Assembly (NCBI GenBank): GCA_943349825.1
Contig: CALQZQ010000001.1
Coordinates: 62,001 to 126,000 of the forward strand
Direction of reading: 5' to 3'
From: Candidatus Peribacteria bacterium
GTDB lineage: Bacteria; Patescibacteriota; Gracilibacteria; UBA1369; 2-02-FULL-48-14
DNA: 64,000 nucleotides
In this document: piece by piece, positions 50,996 through 59,784 of the stretch
Numbering within the stretch: position 1 is the stretch's first letter
How the letters are laid out: every line of letters starts with the position of its first letter
Notes under the pieces: model-generated
Databases searched by the model: none
What the model saw: only the letters and a program-made list of their open reading frames with translations
Told to the model about the DNA's origin: nothing
Position numbers and translations under genes: made by a program

Positions 50996-52510
50996 ATGTC
51001 CTTACGGTTTTCTCTGTCAGCGGTGACTTTTGGAGCTGTTTTACTCTCAGCCTCCTCACTTTTGAGCCGAGTGCTGGGAGTGTTTAGAGACTTTGTTTTT
51101 GCCAAGACTTTTGGAGTGGGCTCGGAAGGAGGTCTTTTTGCTTTGGATGCCTATTACGTGGCTTTTAAGATTCCGGATTTTCTTTATGTGCTGCTGATTT
51201 TTGGAGCCATGTCTGCGGCCTTCATCCCGATGTATGCCCAGATCATGAAGAAAGACGGGAAAGAAGAAGCGTTTCAGTTTGCCAGTTCGGTAATGCGCTG
51301 GCTTTTTCTGTTTTTGTTTGGGGTTTCTGCTCTGTGTTTTATTTTTGCGCCTTGGTTGGTACCCCTTTTGGCGGGAGGCTATTCGCCGGAGCTTCAAGAT
51401 CTTTCGGTGCAGCTCACGCGTATTTTACTCTTGTCGCCTCTGTTTTTGGGCCTTAGCGGAGTTTTGCAAGGGATTGAAAACGCACACAAGAGTTTTTGGG
51501 GAGCGGCTTTGGCGCCGCTGGTTTACAACGGAAGCATTATTGCCGCCGCGTATTTTTATGCGCCGACTTATGGAGTTTACGCTTTGGCTTGGGGCGCGGT
51601 GTTGGGGACTTTCTTGCACTTTGCAGTGCAGTTGCCGGGAACTTTGCGTACGGGATTTCACTTTTCCTTTGTGACTCGTTCCAAAGAAATCAAAGAATTT
51701 TTTGCTTTGATGCTGCCGCGACTTTTTGGGGTTTCCTCTTCGCAAGTGGGAATCTTGTTCCATACTTTTTTGTGCAGCTTACGGCCCCTCGGCAGCTTGT
51801 CCGTTTATAACTACGCGTTTAATCTCCAGAGCATCGTTTTTGGAGTGGTGGCCATCTCTATTTCTACGGCAGTGTTTTCGACCCTCGCGGAACAGGCCGA
51901 TACTCCCGAACCTTTTATTCGTACACTGCGCAGCAGTTTTTCTACTATTTGGTTTTGGGTTTTGCCTGCAACGGTAGGTTTGTTTTTGCTCCGCGAACCG
52001 GTGGTGGATTTGATTTTGAAGGGTGGTAAATTCGATGCAGAGGCGGCTGCGCTCACGGTGAAGACGCTTTCGGTTTTTGTGTGGGTGGCTTTGCCGCTCA
52101 GTTTTGTGCCTCTGCTCAGCCGAGCTTTTTATTCCCTGCGTGAAACCTGGTTGCCCGTCAAAATCGCCTTCGTCTCCGTGCTGGCTGACCTTGCATTGAG
52201 TTCACTGCTCATTCTGGTTTTAGGCCAATCGGTGGGCTCTTTGCCTTACGCCGATCTCATCAATGCCGCCCTGAATGTTTTACTGTTGGGCTTCTTCTTA
52301 CTGCAGCGCACGAAAACTTCGCTTCATCATCTGATGGATTGGAAGTCGTGGGGAAGAACCGCCGTGGCCACGGGTGGAATGCTGGGAGTGATTTTGCTCA
52401 CGCCGGGCTGGATTTTGCAGTTTGTTTTGGGGGCTACCGCGTATTTTGTTTTCCAGCTTTTACTCGGCGCTGAACTCCGGAATCGCCTGAAGCAAAAGAT
52501 CTTTGCCTAG
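50996..52510 (+). CDS. murJ: lipid II flippase MurJ/MviN
   Basis: SLLSRVLGVFRDFVFAKTFG...LDAYYVAFKIPDFLYVLLIFGAMSAAFIPMY; 14-TM pattern. Confidence 0.94.
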   Translation: MSLRFSLSAVTFGAVLLSASSLLSRVLGVFRDFVFAKTFGVGSEGGLFALDAYYVAFKIPDFLYVLLIFGAMSAAFIPMYAQIMKKDGKEEAFQFASSVMRWLFLFLFGVSALCFIFAPWLVPLLAGGYSPELQDLSVQLTRILLLSPLFLGLSGVLQGIENAHKSFWGAALAPLVYNGSIIAAAYFYAPTYGVYALAWGAVLGTFLHFAVQLPGTLRTGFHFSFVTRSKEIKEFFALMLPRLFGVSSSQVGILFHTFLCSLRPLGSLSVYNYAFNLQSIVFGVVAISISTAVFSTLAEQADTPEPFIRTLRSSFSTIWFWVLPATVGLFLLREPVVDLILKGGKFDAEAAALTVKTLSVFVWVALPLSFVPLLSRAFYSLRETWLPVKIAFVSVLADLALSSLLILVLGQSVGSLPYADLINAALNVLLLGFFLLQRTKTSLHHLMDWKSWGRTAVATGGMLGVILLTPGWILQFVLGATAYFVFQLLLGAELRNRLKQKIFA

Positions 52511-53431
52511 AGTTTTAGTGTGCACGTGCTTGAGGTGGAGAGGCTTTTTTAGTTCTGCAAAAGGCACGGCTTTTTTGCCCAAGAATGTGGGGGCGAGGAA
52601 GAGTTGGAGTTCATCCACGAGCTGGGCGGCCAGGAAGGATTCGAAGATTTTTTGTCCGCCTTCCACGAGCACGGAAGTGATTTCTTTTTCGTAGAGTTCG
52701 TGGAGAACTTTGGGGATGTTTTTGTCTGAAAGCAGCAACACGTTTTCATCGCGGAAAATCGCCAGTGTTTTGGGGAGTTTGCGTAGGCCGGTGAGTACCA
52801 CGCGGAGCGGATCGCGGCCTTCCACGTGGCGGACTCCCAAATGAGGATTGTCCGTGAGCACGGTGCCGGCGCCCACTAAAATGGCTTGGTGTTCGTGGCG
52901 CAGCCCGTGGAGGTAACGTTGCGCTGGCATGCCGGTGAGAGCGGTTTGCTCGCCGGGAGCCTCAGCGATTTTCCCATCCAAACTGATGGCGGCTTTGAGT
53001 GTGACGAAGGGGCGTTTCTTTTCGTGATAGGTGAAGAAGAATCGGTTGAGTTCACGCGCGTCTTTTTCAAGTAAGCCCACTTCCACTTCAATGCCTGCTT
53101 CGCGGAGCGCTCCGATTCCTTTGCCGGATACTTTCTCAGAAGGATCTCGCACAGCCACAATCACTTTGCTGATGCCGGCTTCGATGATCGCTTCGGTGCA
53201 AGGGCCGGTTTTCCCTTGATGGCAGCAGGGCTCCAGCGTCACGTAGAGAGTGGCTCCTTCGGGTGAGGCTGTGGCATTTTTGATGGCTTCCACTTCTGCA
53301 TGAGCGGCCCCGAATTTAGTGTGATAACCCTCGCCAATGCGTTCGCCATCTTTCACTAAGATCGCGCCCACCATGGGGTTTGGCGAAGTCCAGCCCTGGG
53401 CTTGTTCAGCCAAGCGTAGCGCTCTTTGCAT
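52460..53431 (-). CDS. ribD: bifunctional diaminohydroxyphosphoribosylaminopyrimidine deaminase/reductase
   Basis: MQRALRLAEQAQGWTSPNPMVGAILVKDGERIGEGYHTKFGAAHAEVEAI; LEPCCHQGKTGPCTEAI; DGKIAEAPGEQTALTG. Confidence 0.95.
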   Translation of the reverse strand: MQRALRLAEQAQGWTSPNPMVGAILVKDGERIGEGYHTKFGAAHAEVEAIKNATASPEGATLYVTLEPCCHQGKTGPCTEAIIEAGISKVIVAVRDPSEKVSGKGIGALREAGIEVEVGLLEKDARELNRFFFTYHEKKRPFVTLKAAISLDGKIAEAPGEQTALTGMPAQRYLHGLRHEHQAILVGAGTVLTDNPHLGVRHVEGRDPLRVVLTGLRKLPKTLAIFRDENVLLLSDKNIPKVLHELYEKEITSVLVEGGQKIFESFLAAQLVDELQLFLAPTFLGKKAVPFAELKKPLHLKHVHTKTLGKDLLLQAIPEFSAE

Positions 53432-53453
53432 GTGCCAAGATGGGTGGGGCGCA

Positions 53454-54653
53454 TTAAACACGGTCGAGGAGGTGACCGAGTTTGTCCTTTTTGGTTTTGA
53501 GATAGTTTTTGCTTTGCGCGCTCGGGTCAATTTCCAGTGGCACACGTTCGGTTACGAGTAAGCCATGGCCTTCGAGTCCGATGATTTTTTGCGGATTGTT
53601 GGTGAGCAGGCGAATGGTGTTGAGTCCGATGTCCTTGAGCATCTGAGCCCCGATTCCGTATTCACGCAGGTCCGCCTTGAAACCGAGTTTTTGGTTGGCT
53701 TCCACGGTGTCCAGCCCTTCGCGCTGCAATTTATAGGCTTTGAGTTTGTTGATGAGCCCGATGCCGCGGCCTTCTTGGCGCATGTACAAAATCACTCCGC
53801 TGCCTTCTTTGCTGATGAGTTTCATGGCGGCATCCAGTTGGGCGCGACAGTCGCAATGCACGCTGTGGAAGACATCCCCGGTCATGCATTCAGAATGGGC
53901 GCGCACGAGCACATTTTCTTTTCCGGCCACGTCTCCTTTTACGAGCAGCACGTGCTCGAGTTGGTCGATGGCATTGGAATACACAAAAATGCGGAAGGGA
54001 CCGTATTCGGTTTCGAGCGTCGTTTCCACTTCCCGCTGCACCAGTTTTTCTTTGAGGCGACGGTAAGCAATGAGATCTTTGATCGTGATCATCTTGAGCT
54101 CGTGCTTTTTCGCGAATTTCTCCAAGTCGTCACGGCGAGCCATTTCTCCGTCGTCTTTGGCGATTTCACAAATCACACCCACCCCTTTGAGTCCGGCGAG
54201 TTGAGCCAAGTCCACGGCGGCTTCGGTGTGGCCGGCACGCACCAGTACTCCGCCCTTGCGCGCGCGCAGCGGGAAGATGTGTCCGGGGCGTATAAAGTCG
54301 CTGGGCTTGGACTCGGAACTGACCAAAGCTTGAATGGTTTTGGCACGGTCGCTGGCGGAAATGCCGGTGGAGACGTCCCATTTGTAATCCACGGAAATGG
54401 TGAAGTTGCAGCGCTTGGATTCAGAAATGTCTGCAGCCATCGGGGGAAGGTCCAGGCCTTCGGCCAGGGATTCCTCCATAGGTACGCAAATCAGGCCGCG
54501 GCCTTCTTTCATCATGAAGTTCACGGCTTCGTTGCTCACAAATTCGGCCGCCATAATAAGATCGCCTTCGTTCTCACGGTCCTCGTCGTCGAGAACAATG
54601 AGCATTTTTCCGGCCCTAAGGTCGGCGAGCGCGTCTTCTATAGTGGTCCACAT
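53454..54653 (-). CDS. ribBA: bifunctional DHBP synthase/GTP cyclohydrolase II
   Basis: [98 protein letters not shown]. Confidence 0.97.
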   Translation of the reverse strand: MWTTIEDALADLRAGKMLIVLDDEDRENEGDLIMAAEFVSNEAVNFMMKEGRGLICVPMEESLAEGLDLPPMAADISESKRCNFTISVDYKWDVSTGISASDRAKTIQALVSSESKPSDFIRPGHIFPLRARKGGVLVRAGHTEAAVDLAQLAGLKGVGVICEIAKDDGEMARRDDLEKFAKKHELKMITIKDLIAYRRLKEKLVQREVETTLETEYGPFRIFVYSNAIDQLEHVLLVKGDVAGKENVLVRAHSECMTGDVFHSVHCDCRAQLDAAMKLISKEGSGVILYMRQEGRGIGLINKLKAYKLQREGLDTVEANQKLGFKADLREYGIGAQMLKDIGLNTIRLLTNNPQKIIGLEGHGLLVTERVPLEIDPSAQSKNYLKTKKDKLGHLLDRV

Positions 54654-54724
54654 GCCTGCACTATACAGGTTGAAAGCTGGGGTGGGAAGAGGGCATTGGG
54701 TTGCGAAAATTCTTCGCGTTTTGC

Positions 54725-55090
54725 CTACGCGTAGGCTGAGAAAAACCTTTTAAGTTGTTTTTCTGAAATTACTAAAGCAAATAGTCCGACCATTAGGGGA
54801 ATAATGAAAAGAGGAGACCAGTAGTCCTGTATCGGAGTTTGAGCTGGACCAGTCATAACATATTTGAGGGCTGCGATGTCATCTATAAACAATCCTGCTC
54901 CTATCCCAAATAATATGTACGCGAGTTTCATTTTTCTTAAAAATAACGACATGACAACAAGGAGCAGCCCATAATAAAAGTGATACGATTGGTCCTGAAA
55001 AATGAATTGTAGTTGAGGACTGCTTGCGGCAATTGCCACAAAAATTTTCATCACGATCACAGTGATAATAGCTGTCGTAGTAATTTTCAT
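54725..55090 (-). CDS. hypothetical membrane protein (possible cassette ORF)
   Basis: 121 aa, about four TM segments, AT-rich, downstream of attC-like site 2. Confidence 0.65.
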   Translation of the reverse strand: MKITTTAIITVIVMKIFVAIAASSPQLQFIFQDQSYHFYYGLLLVVMSLFLRKMKLAYILFGIGAGLFIDDIAALKYVMTGPAQTPIQDYWSPLFIIPLMVGLFALVISEKQLKRFFSAYA

Positions 55091-55178
55091 AATTTTTTTT
55101 TGCCTTGTAGGCTTACAGATTACTTCCTTTATCTTGAATTATCTTTGTTTTACCTCTGAATGTCCATAAAAGTACGGC

Positions 55179-55248
55179 ACTTAACGTCCAATTTGGGGGA
55201 GTGAATGGAGCACAGTGCTATGAACGAACCTCATATGCCTTGTTAGGT
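55179..55248 (-). other. attC-like recombination site 2 (70 bp)
   Basis: Minus strand: ACCTAAC(55248-55242)...central hairpin AGCACTGTGCT...GTTAAGT(55185-55179); both ends match RYYYAAC/GTTRRRY. Confidence 0.55.
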
Positions 55249-55290
55249 GAGGTGTGGCCAAATTTTTTATGAATTAAGGATGAAAAGTCG

Positions 55291-55821
55291 CTAGTAGTCG
55301 TTGATTAATACTCCATTAAGGTGGTCTATTTCCTGCTGGAGAACGGCGGCTTTTGAACCAATTATGGTTTCTTCAAAATCATTGCCCTCAATATCTTGGT
55401 ATTGGACTTTGACCCAAAAATATCGCTTTAAAAAGTGACGACCATCTAAACTAAAACATTTTTCCGTCCACGGTAATTGCAATTTTTGCTCAACGATTTT
55501 TGGGTTTACCATTATTTGGTAGTCGCCATATGAACTTTTGAGGGCAATGATTCGTTGGCTATATCCCAGTTGTGGAGCAGCAAGACCGAGCCCAAATATA
55601 TGACCACGAAAATCTGTTTTTTTTATAACTTCTTTAAGCTCTTCTGATATTTGTTTGGTCTGTTCATCAAAAGCAGTAACTTCTTCACTCACTGAAGTGA
55701 GTATTGTATTTGGCTCCTGTAAAATTTCTGCTGGAACAGTGCGAGGCCATGCTGCGTATACAACGTAGATAGCCGCCGTGACTAGAATGATTAAACCGGT
55801 GATTTTCTTGCGACTTTTCAT
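55291..55821 (-). CDS. membrane-anchored peptide deformylase-like protein with QEIDH instead of HEIDH
   Basis: GLGLAAPQLGYSQRI (motif I), WTEKCFSLDG (motif II with Cys), VLQQEIDHLNGVLI (motif III, first His replaced by Gln); N-terminal TM. Confidence 0.85.
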   Translation of the reverse strand: MKSRKKITGLIILVTAAIYVVYAAWPRTVPAEILQEPNTILTSVSEEVTAFDEQTKQISEELKEVIKKTDFRGHIFGLGLAAPQLGYSQRIIALKSSYGDYQIMVNPKIVEQKLQLPWTEKCFSLDGRHFLKRYFWVKVQYQDIEGNDFEETIIGSKAAVLQQEIDHLNGVLINDY

Positions 55822-55845
55822 ACCTATAAAATTTGGCCACCTTTC

Positions 55846-55951
55846 ATATAACGTTCGTGAATAACCGAAGCTTGCTAATGGTAAAATAAGCCGAAGGCGG
55901 ACCATTAGCAACTTTGAGCGAACGAAGTAAGCCGGTTATTCACTGTTAAGT
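55846..55951 (-). other. attC-like recombination site 1 (106 bp)
   Basis: Minus strand ACTTAAC(55951-55945)-A-GTGAATAACCG...TTGCTAATGGT...ACCATTAGCAA...CGGTTATTCAC-GAAC-GTTATAT(55852-55846). Confidence 0.6.
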
Positions 55952-55967
55952 GATTTTTGGCTGGTTT

Positions 55968-56396
55968 TCAGCGAAGCATTTCAGCTAATTCCCCTTCAAA
56001 GGGACCATAAACAGCATCCCTTGGGCCTTCAATTCCTCTCAAATAGAAAGATGCGAAGCTGTCTGTTTTTGATTCGTAGCCTGATTCTGCATAAATCCAG
56101 AAAAACGCATTCTCATATTGTGCCGTTTGATCATTTTCGAAACTCATCGGATCCCCATTTTTATCTGTAATCAATTCATATCCTTCGATAGAGTAGCCTG
56201 CTCTGCTCTCTTCAAAGAGGAACTTATTTTCTCCTGGATACTCTGCTTCAATAGCATCGATATATTCTTCGATGGAATCAAATGTGATTACTTCATTGGA
56301 AGGTTCATTAACTTCTTGAATTACGTCTTCAGTTGGTGTGATAGTGGAGCATCCAGCTAATAGCAGGATGACAATGATCGAGAATGAGTTTTTCAT
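55968..56396 (-). CDS. putative lipoprotein (possible cassette ORF)
   Basis: MKNSFSIIVILLLAGCSTITPTED lipobox; AT-rich. Confidence 0.7.
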   Translation of the reverse strand: MKNSFSIIVILLLAGCSTITPTEDVIQEVNEPSNEVITFDSIEEYIDAIEAEYPGENKFLFEESRAGYSIEGYELITDKNGDPMSFENDQTAQYENAFFWIYAESGYESKTDSFASFYLRGIEGPRDAVYGPFEGELAEMLR

Positions 56397-56454
56397 AATC
56401 TTTTGTTACAGGATGATGGTATTTGTTAGCAGAAAAGAAAACCAGCCTAATTTC

Positions 56455-56461
56455 ACTTAAC
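56455..56461 (-). other. solitary GTTRRRY core-site-like heptamer at the upstream boundary of the putative cassette array
   Basis: Minus-strand GTTAAGT (plus ACTTAAC), identical to the 3' heptamer of attC-like site 2. Confidence 0.3.
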
Positions 56462-56474
56462 TCCACTCTAAACG

Positions 56475-56524
56475 AAAACACTTCGGTATTCCATCACGAT
56501 GTGTGGGAGTATGCGAAGTGTTTT
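56475..56524 (-). terminator. terminator-like hairpin after tsf
   Basis: AAAACACTTCG (56475-56485)/CGAAGTGTTTT (56514-56524). Confidence 0.55.
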
Positions 56525-56549
56525 TAGAATTTTATTCTTCGGGGGATTC

Positions 56550-57311
56550 TTAGGCCTCAAACCTCCAGAAACCGTCAATCTTTTCGCCGCTGAGTAAGTC
56601 TTTGATGAGTTGGTCGGGGTTTTTGACGAAGGCTTGAGTGAGCAAAGCGGATTCCTCGCGGAACTTCTTGGCTTTGCCCTCCATGATCTTTTCGACGATG
56701 GCTTCAGGTTTGCCTTCGGCCTTGAGTTGTTCGGCCCAGATTTCTTTTTCTTTGGCGAGGAGTTCATCGGAAATGTCTTCCGGAGAAAGGTTCTTCGGGT
56801 TCATGGCGGCCACGTGCATGGCGATGTCCTTGATCAGTTCGTTGCTACCTCCAGAGGCTGCGATCACTACTCCAATACGGTTGTTGAGGTGGATGTAGGA
56901 ACCGAGTTTGGCGCCGGTCACGACTTTTTTGTCGTTGAGCACAACTTTTTCGCCCATTGCCATTCCAAGATTGGTGAGATCTTCTTCGAAATTAGCGTCT
57001 TCACCTTCTTTGAGGAGCTTTTCAGCGAGTTCTTGAGCGCGTTTGAGGAAGTCCGGGTTCTTAGCCACGAAATCGGTTTCGCAACCGAGGGAGATCATGG
57101 CGGCCTTGTTGTCTTTTTCAACGATGGCTACCACGCCGTTGGCGGTGGCACGATCGGAACGTTCAGCAGCCTTGGCAGCACCCTTCTTGCGAAGGAGTTC
57201 AATGGCCTTGTCTTCGTCGCCCTCGGCTTCTTCCAAAGCGGTTTTGCAGGCGGTCATAGAAATACCGGTGCGCTCGCGGAGCGCCTTAATCTGATCAATA
57301 GAGACGGACAT
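56550..57311 (-). CDS. tsf: elongation factor Ts
   Basis: IKALRERTGISMTACKTALEEAEGDEDKAIELLRKKGAAKAAERSDRATANG; LGCETDFVAKN. Confidence 0.97.
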   Translation of the reverse strand: MSVSIDQIKALRERTGISMTACKTALEEAEGDEDKAIELLRKKGAAKAAERSDRATANGVVAIVEKDNKAAMISLGCETDFVAKNPDFLKRAQELAEKLLKEGEDANFEEDLTNLGMAMGEKVVLNDKKVVTGAKLGSYIHLNNRIGVVIAASGGSNELIKDIAMHVAAMNPKNLSPEDISDELLAKEKEIWAEQLKAEGKPEAIVEKIMEGKAKKFREESALLTQAFVKNPDQLIKDLLSGEKIDGFWRFEA

Positions 57312-57331
57312 TGTGTTGAAAAATTAATGGA

Positions 57332-57895
57332 TTAAGCAGCAGGAGTTTGAGGGGGAGTCGGTTCGGTCGGAGCGCTCGGGGTTGGTGCAGGGGTAGGCAT
57401 AGGTTCAGGCATGGGAGCTGGAGTGGGTGAGGGCATCGGTGCAGGTTCAGCCATGGGGGCTGGAGTTGGCGTAGCAGCAGGAGTGCTGGCGGCCATAGGA
57501 GCTGCGGCACCTTTGTGGAACCACTTTTCCAGAGGAATCTTTTGTCCGATGTTCGTTACTACAGGGATGGTCCATTGTTTTCCTTTCCAAGCGTTCCAGG
57601 CTGCCCAAAGGGAAGCGAGGCCCACGGCAAGGTTCACGATCATCATGATCATTCCGAGGAGAGCGAGCATTCCCACGGGGAGAACGGTCACCAAGATGTT
57701 CATGATGATGTAAACTCCGAGGTAGATCACGAAGAGGCCGGCGCCGTTTTTAGCGTGCCACATGTGGGAAGGGCTGTCGCTCTTTGCCCAAGCGGTATAA
57801 ATCCAAAGGAAGCTGAAGTAAGCAATAGCTGCTTGCCAGTCACCCGCAGTGGCGGGAGTAGAAGTAGGAGCTGAATTGGTCATTGCGTCTGCCAT
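57332..57895 (-). CDS. DUF4870-like membrane protein with Pro/Ala/Met-rich tail
   Basis: Three TM segments; AAPMAASTPAATPTPAPMAEPAPMPSPTPAPMPEPMPTPAP tail. Confidence 0.65.
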   Translation of the reverse strand: MADAMTNSAPTSTPATAGDWQAAIAYFSFLWIYTAWAKSDSPSHMWHAKNGAGLFVIYLGVYIIMNILVTVLPVGMLALLGMIMMIVNLAVGLASLWAAWNAWKGKQWTIPVVTNIGQKIPLEKWFHKGAAAPMAASTPAATPTPAPMAEPAPMPSPTPAPMPEPMPTPAPTPSAPTEPTPPQTPAA

Positions 57896-57913
57896 AGAGC
57901 GTGGAGGTTAGGG

Positions 57914-58609
57914 TTATTTTTTCATCTTGCGGCCTTCCTGAATGGCTTCAGAGAGGTGACCGATCAAGAATGTGATAGATTTGATGGCGTCATCATTTCC
58001 AGGGATAGGATACTGGATTCCGTCGGGATCCACATTAGAATCTACAACGGCGACCACGGTGGTCTTCATTTTTTGAGCTTCTTGAACGGCAATGCGGTCA
58101 CGCATGCAGTCCAGAACGAGCACTACGTCGGGCACTTTTTCGAGATTGGCCACACCCCCGAGGGCGTTTTCCAATTTTTCGATTTGCTTTCCGAAATCGC
58201 TGGCTTCTTTTTTGGTGAATTTTTCAAAGCCTCCGTTTTCACGCTCTTCCTTGAGAGCGAGCATGTATTTCACACGAGAACGGATGGTCTTAAAGTTGGT
58301 GAGCAATCCTGGAATCCACTTGGAAGTGACGAAAGGCATGCCGCATTTTTCGGCTTCCTTGCGAACGAATTCCGTAGCTTGAGGCTTGGTGCTCACGAAG
58401 AGTACCGTTTTGCCTTGAGCTGCTGCGCCGCGGAGGAATTCCGTAGCGTTCATCAGACCTTGGTAGGACTGATTAAGGTCGAAAATATGCACCCCGCTTT
58501 TCTTGCTGAAAAGGAAGGGAGCCATTTTGGGGTTCCACTTAGCCGTTTTGTGGCCAAAGTGTACTGCGTTTGCGAGCATCTCTCGCATCATGGTTTTCTG
58601 ATCGGACAT
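57914..58609 (-). CDS. rpsB: 30S ribosomal protein uS2
   Basis: MLANAVHFGHKTAKWNPKMAPFLFSKKSGVHIFDLNQS; FVTSKWIPGLLTNFKTI; upstream of tsf. Confidence 0.97.
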   Translation of the reverse strand: MSDQKTMMREMLANAVHFGHKTAKWNPKMAPFLFSKKSGVHIFDLNQSYQGLMNATEFLRGAAAQGKTVLFVSTKPQATEFVRKEAEKCGMPFVTSKWIPGLLTNFKTIRSRVKYMLALKEERENGGFEKFTKKEASDFGKQIEKLENALGGVANLEKVPDVVLVLDCMRDRIAVQEAQKMKTTVVAVVDSNVDPDGIQYPIPGNDDAIKSITFLIGHLSEAIQEGRKMKK

Positions 58610-58819
58610 GGTATCCTTGGGGTTAGCGCCTTGCTTCGTCGTTTCTACCCGTGTTTCCTCTCGAGGAGAGGACAGGAAGGGAGATCAGAAGAAAGACTGA
58701 TATAAGTACGCGGCGATTATACCTAGAACTTAGGGTTTGGCAAGGACTTTTTAGGGCCTCCGCGGCGCTTGAGTCTTTCTGTAAACTGTGGTACAATGCT
58801 AAGAAGTAATTTCACTGAA

Positions 58820-59410
58820 ATGGATCCCACACCTCAATCTCACCAGCTCGAAGAAACCCCTCAAGATGCTCAAGCAGCCTTGGGCCAACCTGTAGTTTTG
58901 CCTTTGGATGAACGTCCTACGGAAATCATGATTCAAATACCGACTCAAGCATATTTTCTATCTGGAATCCGTGATTTTGTGGTCAATTTGACTAAGAACA
59001 TGACCGGATTTTCCACTCAGTGGGCTTTCCGTTTTCAGGCTGTGGTGGATGAACTCTGCAACAACGCCATTGAACACGGCAGCAAACCGGGTGAATTCAT
59101 TAGGATCACCATGATCAGTACTAAAGGTAAGTCTTTAGAGGTGATAGTGGAAGACACGGGAACAGGTAGAGAAAAAATCAATGCGGCGCAACTCACGGCC
59201 CTTTATCAAGAACGTCGCCAAATGATGACCCAACAGTATTTGGGCTTCCGTGGACGAGGTCTTCCTAAAATCGTGGGAGAATGGACCGATGAAATGGTTT
59301 TTGAAGACGTTCCTAGCGGAGGTCTTCGCGTTAAAGTGAAAAAATATTTACGAAAGGAAGAGGACAAGGTACTGTCTACCCAGAAAAATCCTAGCCACCT
59401 CGTTGTATGA
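58820..59410 (+). CDS. RsbW/SpoIIAB-like anti-sigma ATPase
   Basis: FQAVVDELCNNAIEHGSKPGEFIRITM...VEDTGTGRE...YLGFRGRGLPKIVGEWTDEM (HATPase_c). Confidence 0.85.
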   Translation: MDPTPQSHQLEETPQDAQAALGQPVVLPLDERPTEIMIQIPTQAYFLSGIRDFVVNLTKNMTGFSTQWAFRFQAVVDELCNNAIEHGSKPGEFIRITMISTKGKSLEVIVEDTGTGREKINAAQLTALYQERRQMMTQQYLGFRGRGLPKIVGEWTDEMVFEDVPSGGLRVKVKKYLRKEEDKVLSTQKNPSHLVV

Positions 59411-59778
59411 CCCCTGTACAGATTACCATTGAAGATGTTGCGGGTGCTCCAGCCGGAAAAACGGTGAAGCTCATTCGTATCATTGGGCAGCTTGATGAAA
59501 GCAATGTGGACGAACAGGCCAAGAGTATTTATCAAGTGATTGAAGCTGTTCCGCAAGGACTCAGTTTGGTTTTTGATTTCACCGGCCTCGAATACATGAA
59601 CAGTAAGTCCATCGGCTATTTGACCGATTGGTACAGCAAAGTTTCCGCCAGTGGTGGAAAAGTGGTGATCGCTGCTGCCCGCGACAATATTTTGGATATT
59701 CTTCAGGTGGTGGGGCTCACTCAACTCGTGAATGCTTACGCTAGCCTTGACGAAGCAAAAGCGGTTGTGCTGCAATAG
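59407..59778 (+). CDS. STAS-domain anti-anti-sigma factor
   Basis: LSLVFDFTGLEYMNSKSIGYLTDWYSKVSASGGKVVIAAARDNILDILQVVGL. Confidence 0.9.
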   Translation: MTPVQITIEDVAGAPAGKTVKLIRIIGQLDESNVDEQAKSIYQVIEAVPQGLSLVFDFTGLEYMNSKSIGYLTDWYSKVSASGGKVVIAAARDNILDILQVVGLTQLVNAYASLDEAKAVVLQ

Positions 59779-59784
59779 CAGCCT

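Noticed and set aside
56475-56524. Third attC site after tsf
   Set aside because: The AAAACACTTCG/CGAAGTGTTTT hairpin lacks RYYYAAC/GTTRRRY ends and is better explained as the tsf terminator.
58640-58700. uS2 autoregulatory leader upstream of rpsB
   Set aside because: A CCTCTC/GAGAGG hairpin is present, but I could not match a known uS2 leader motif, so it is not called.
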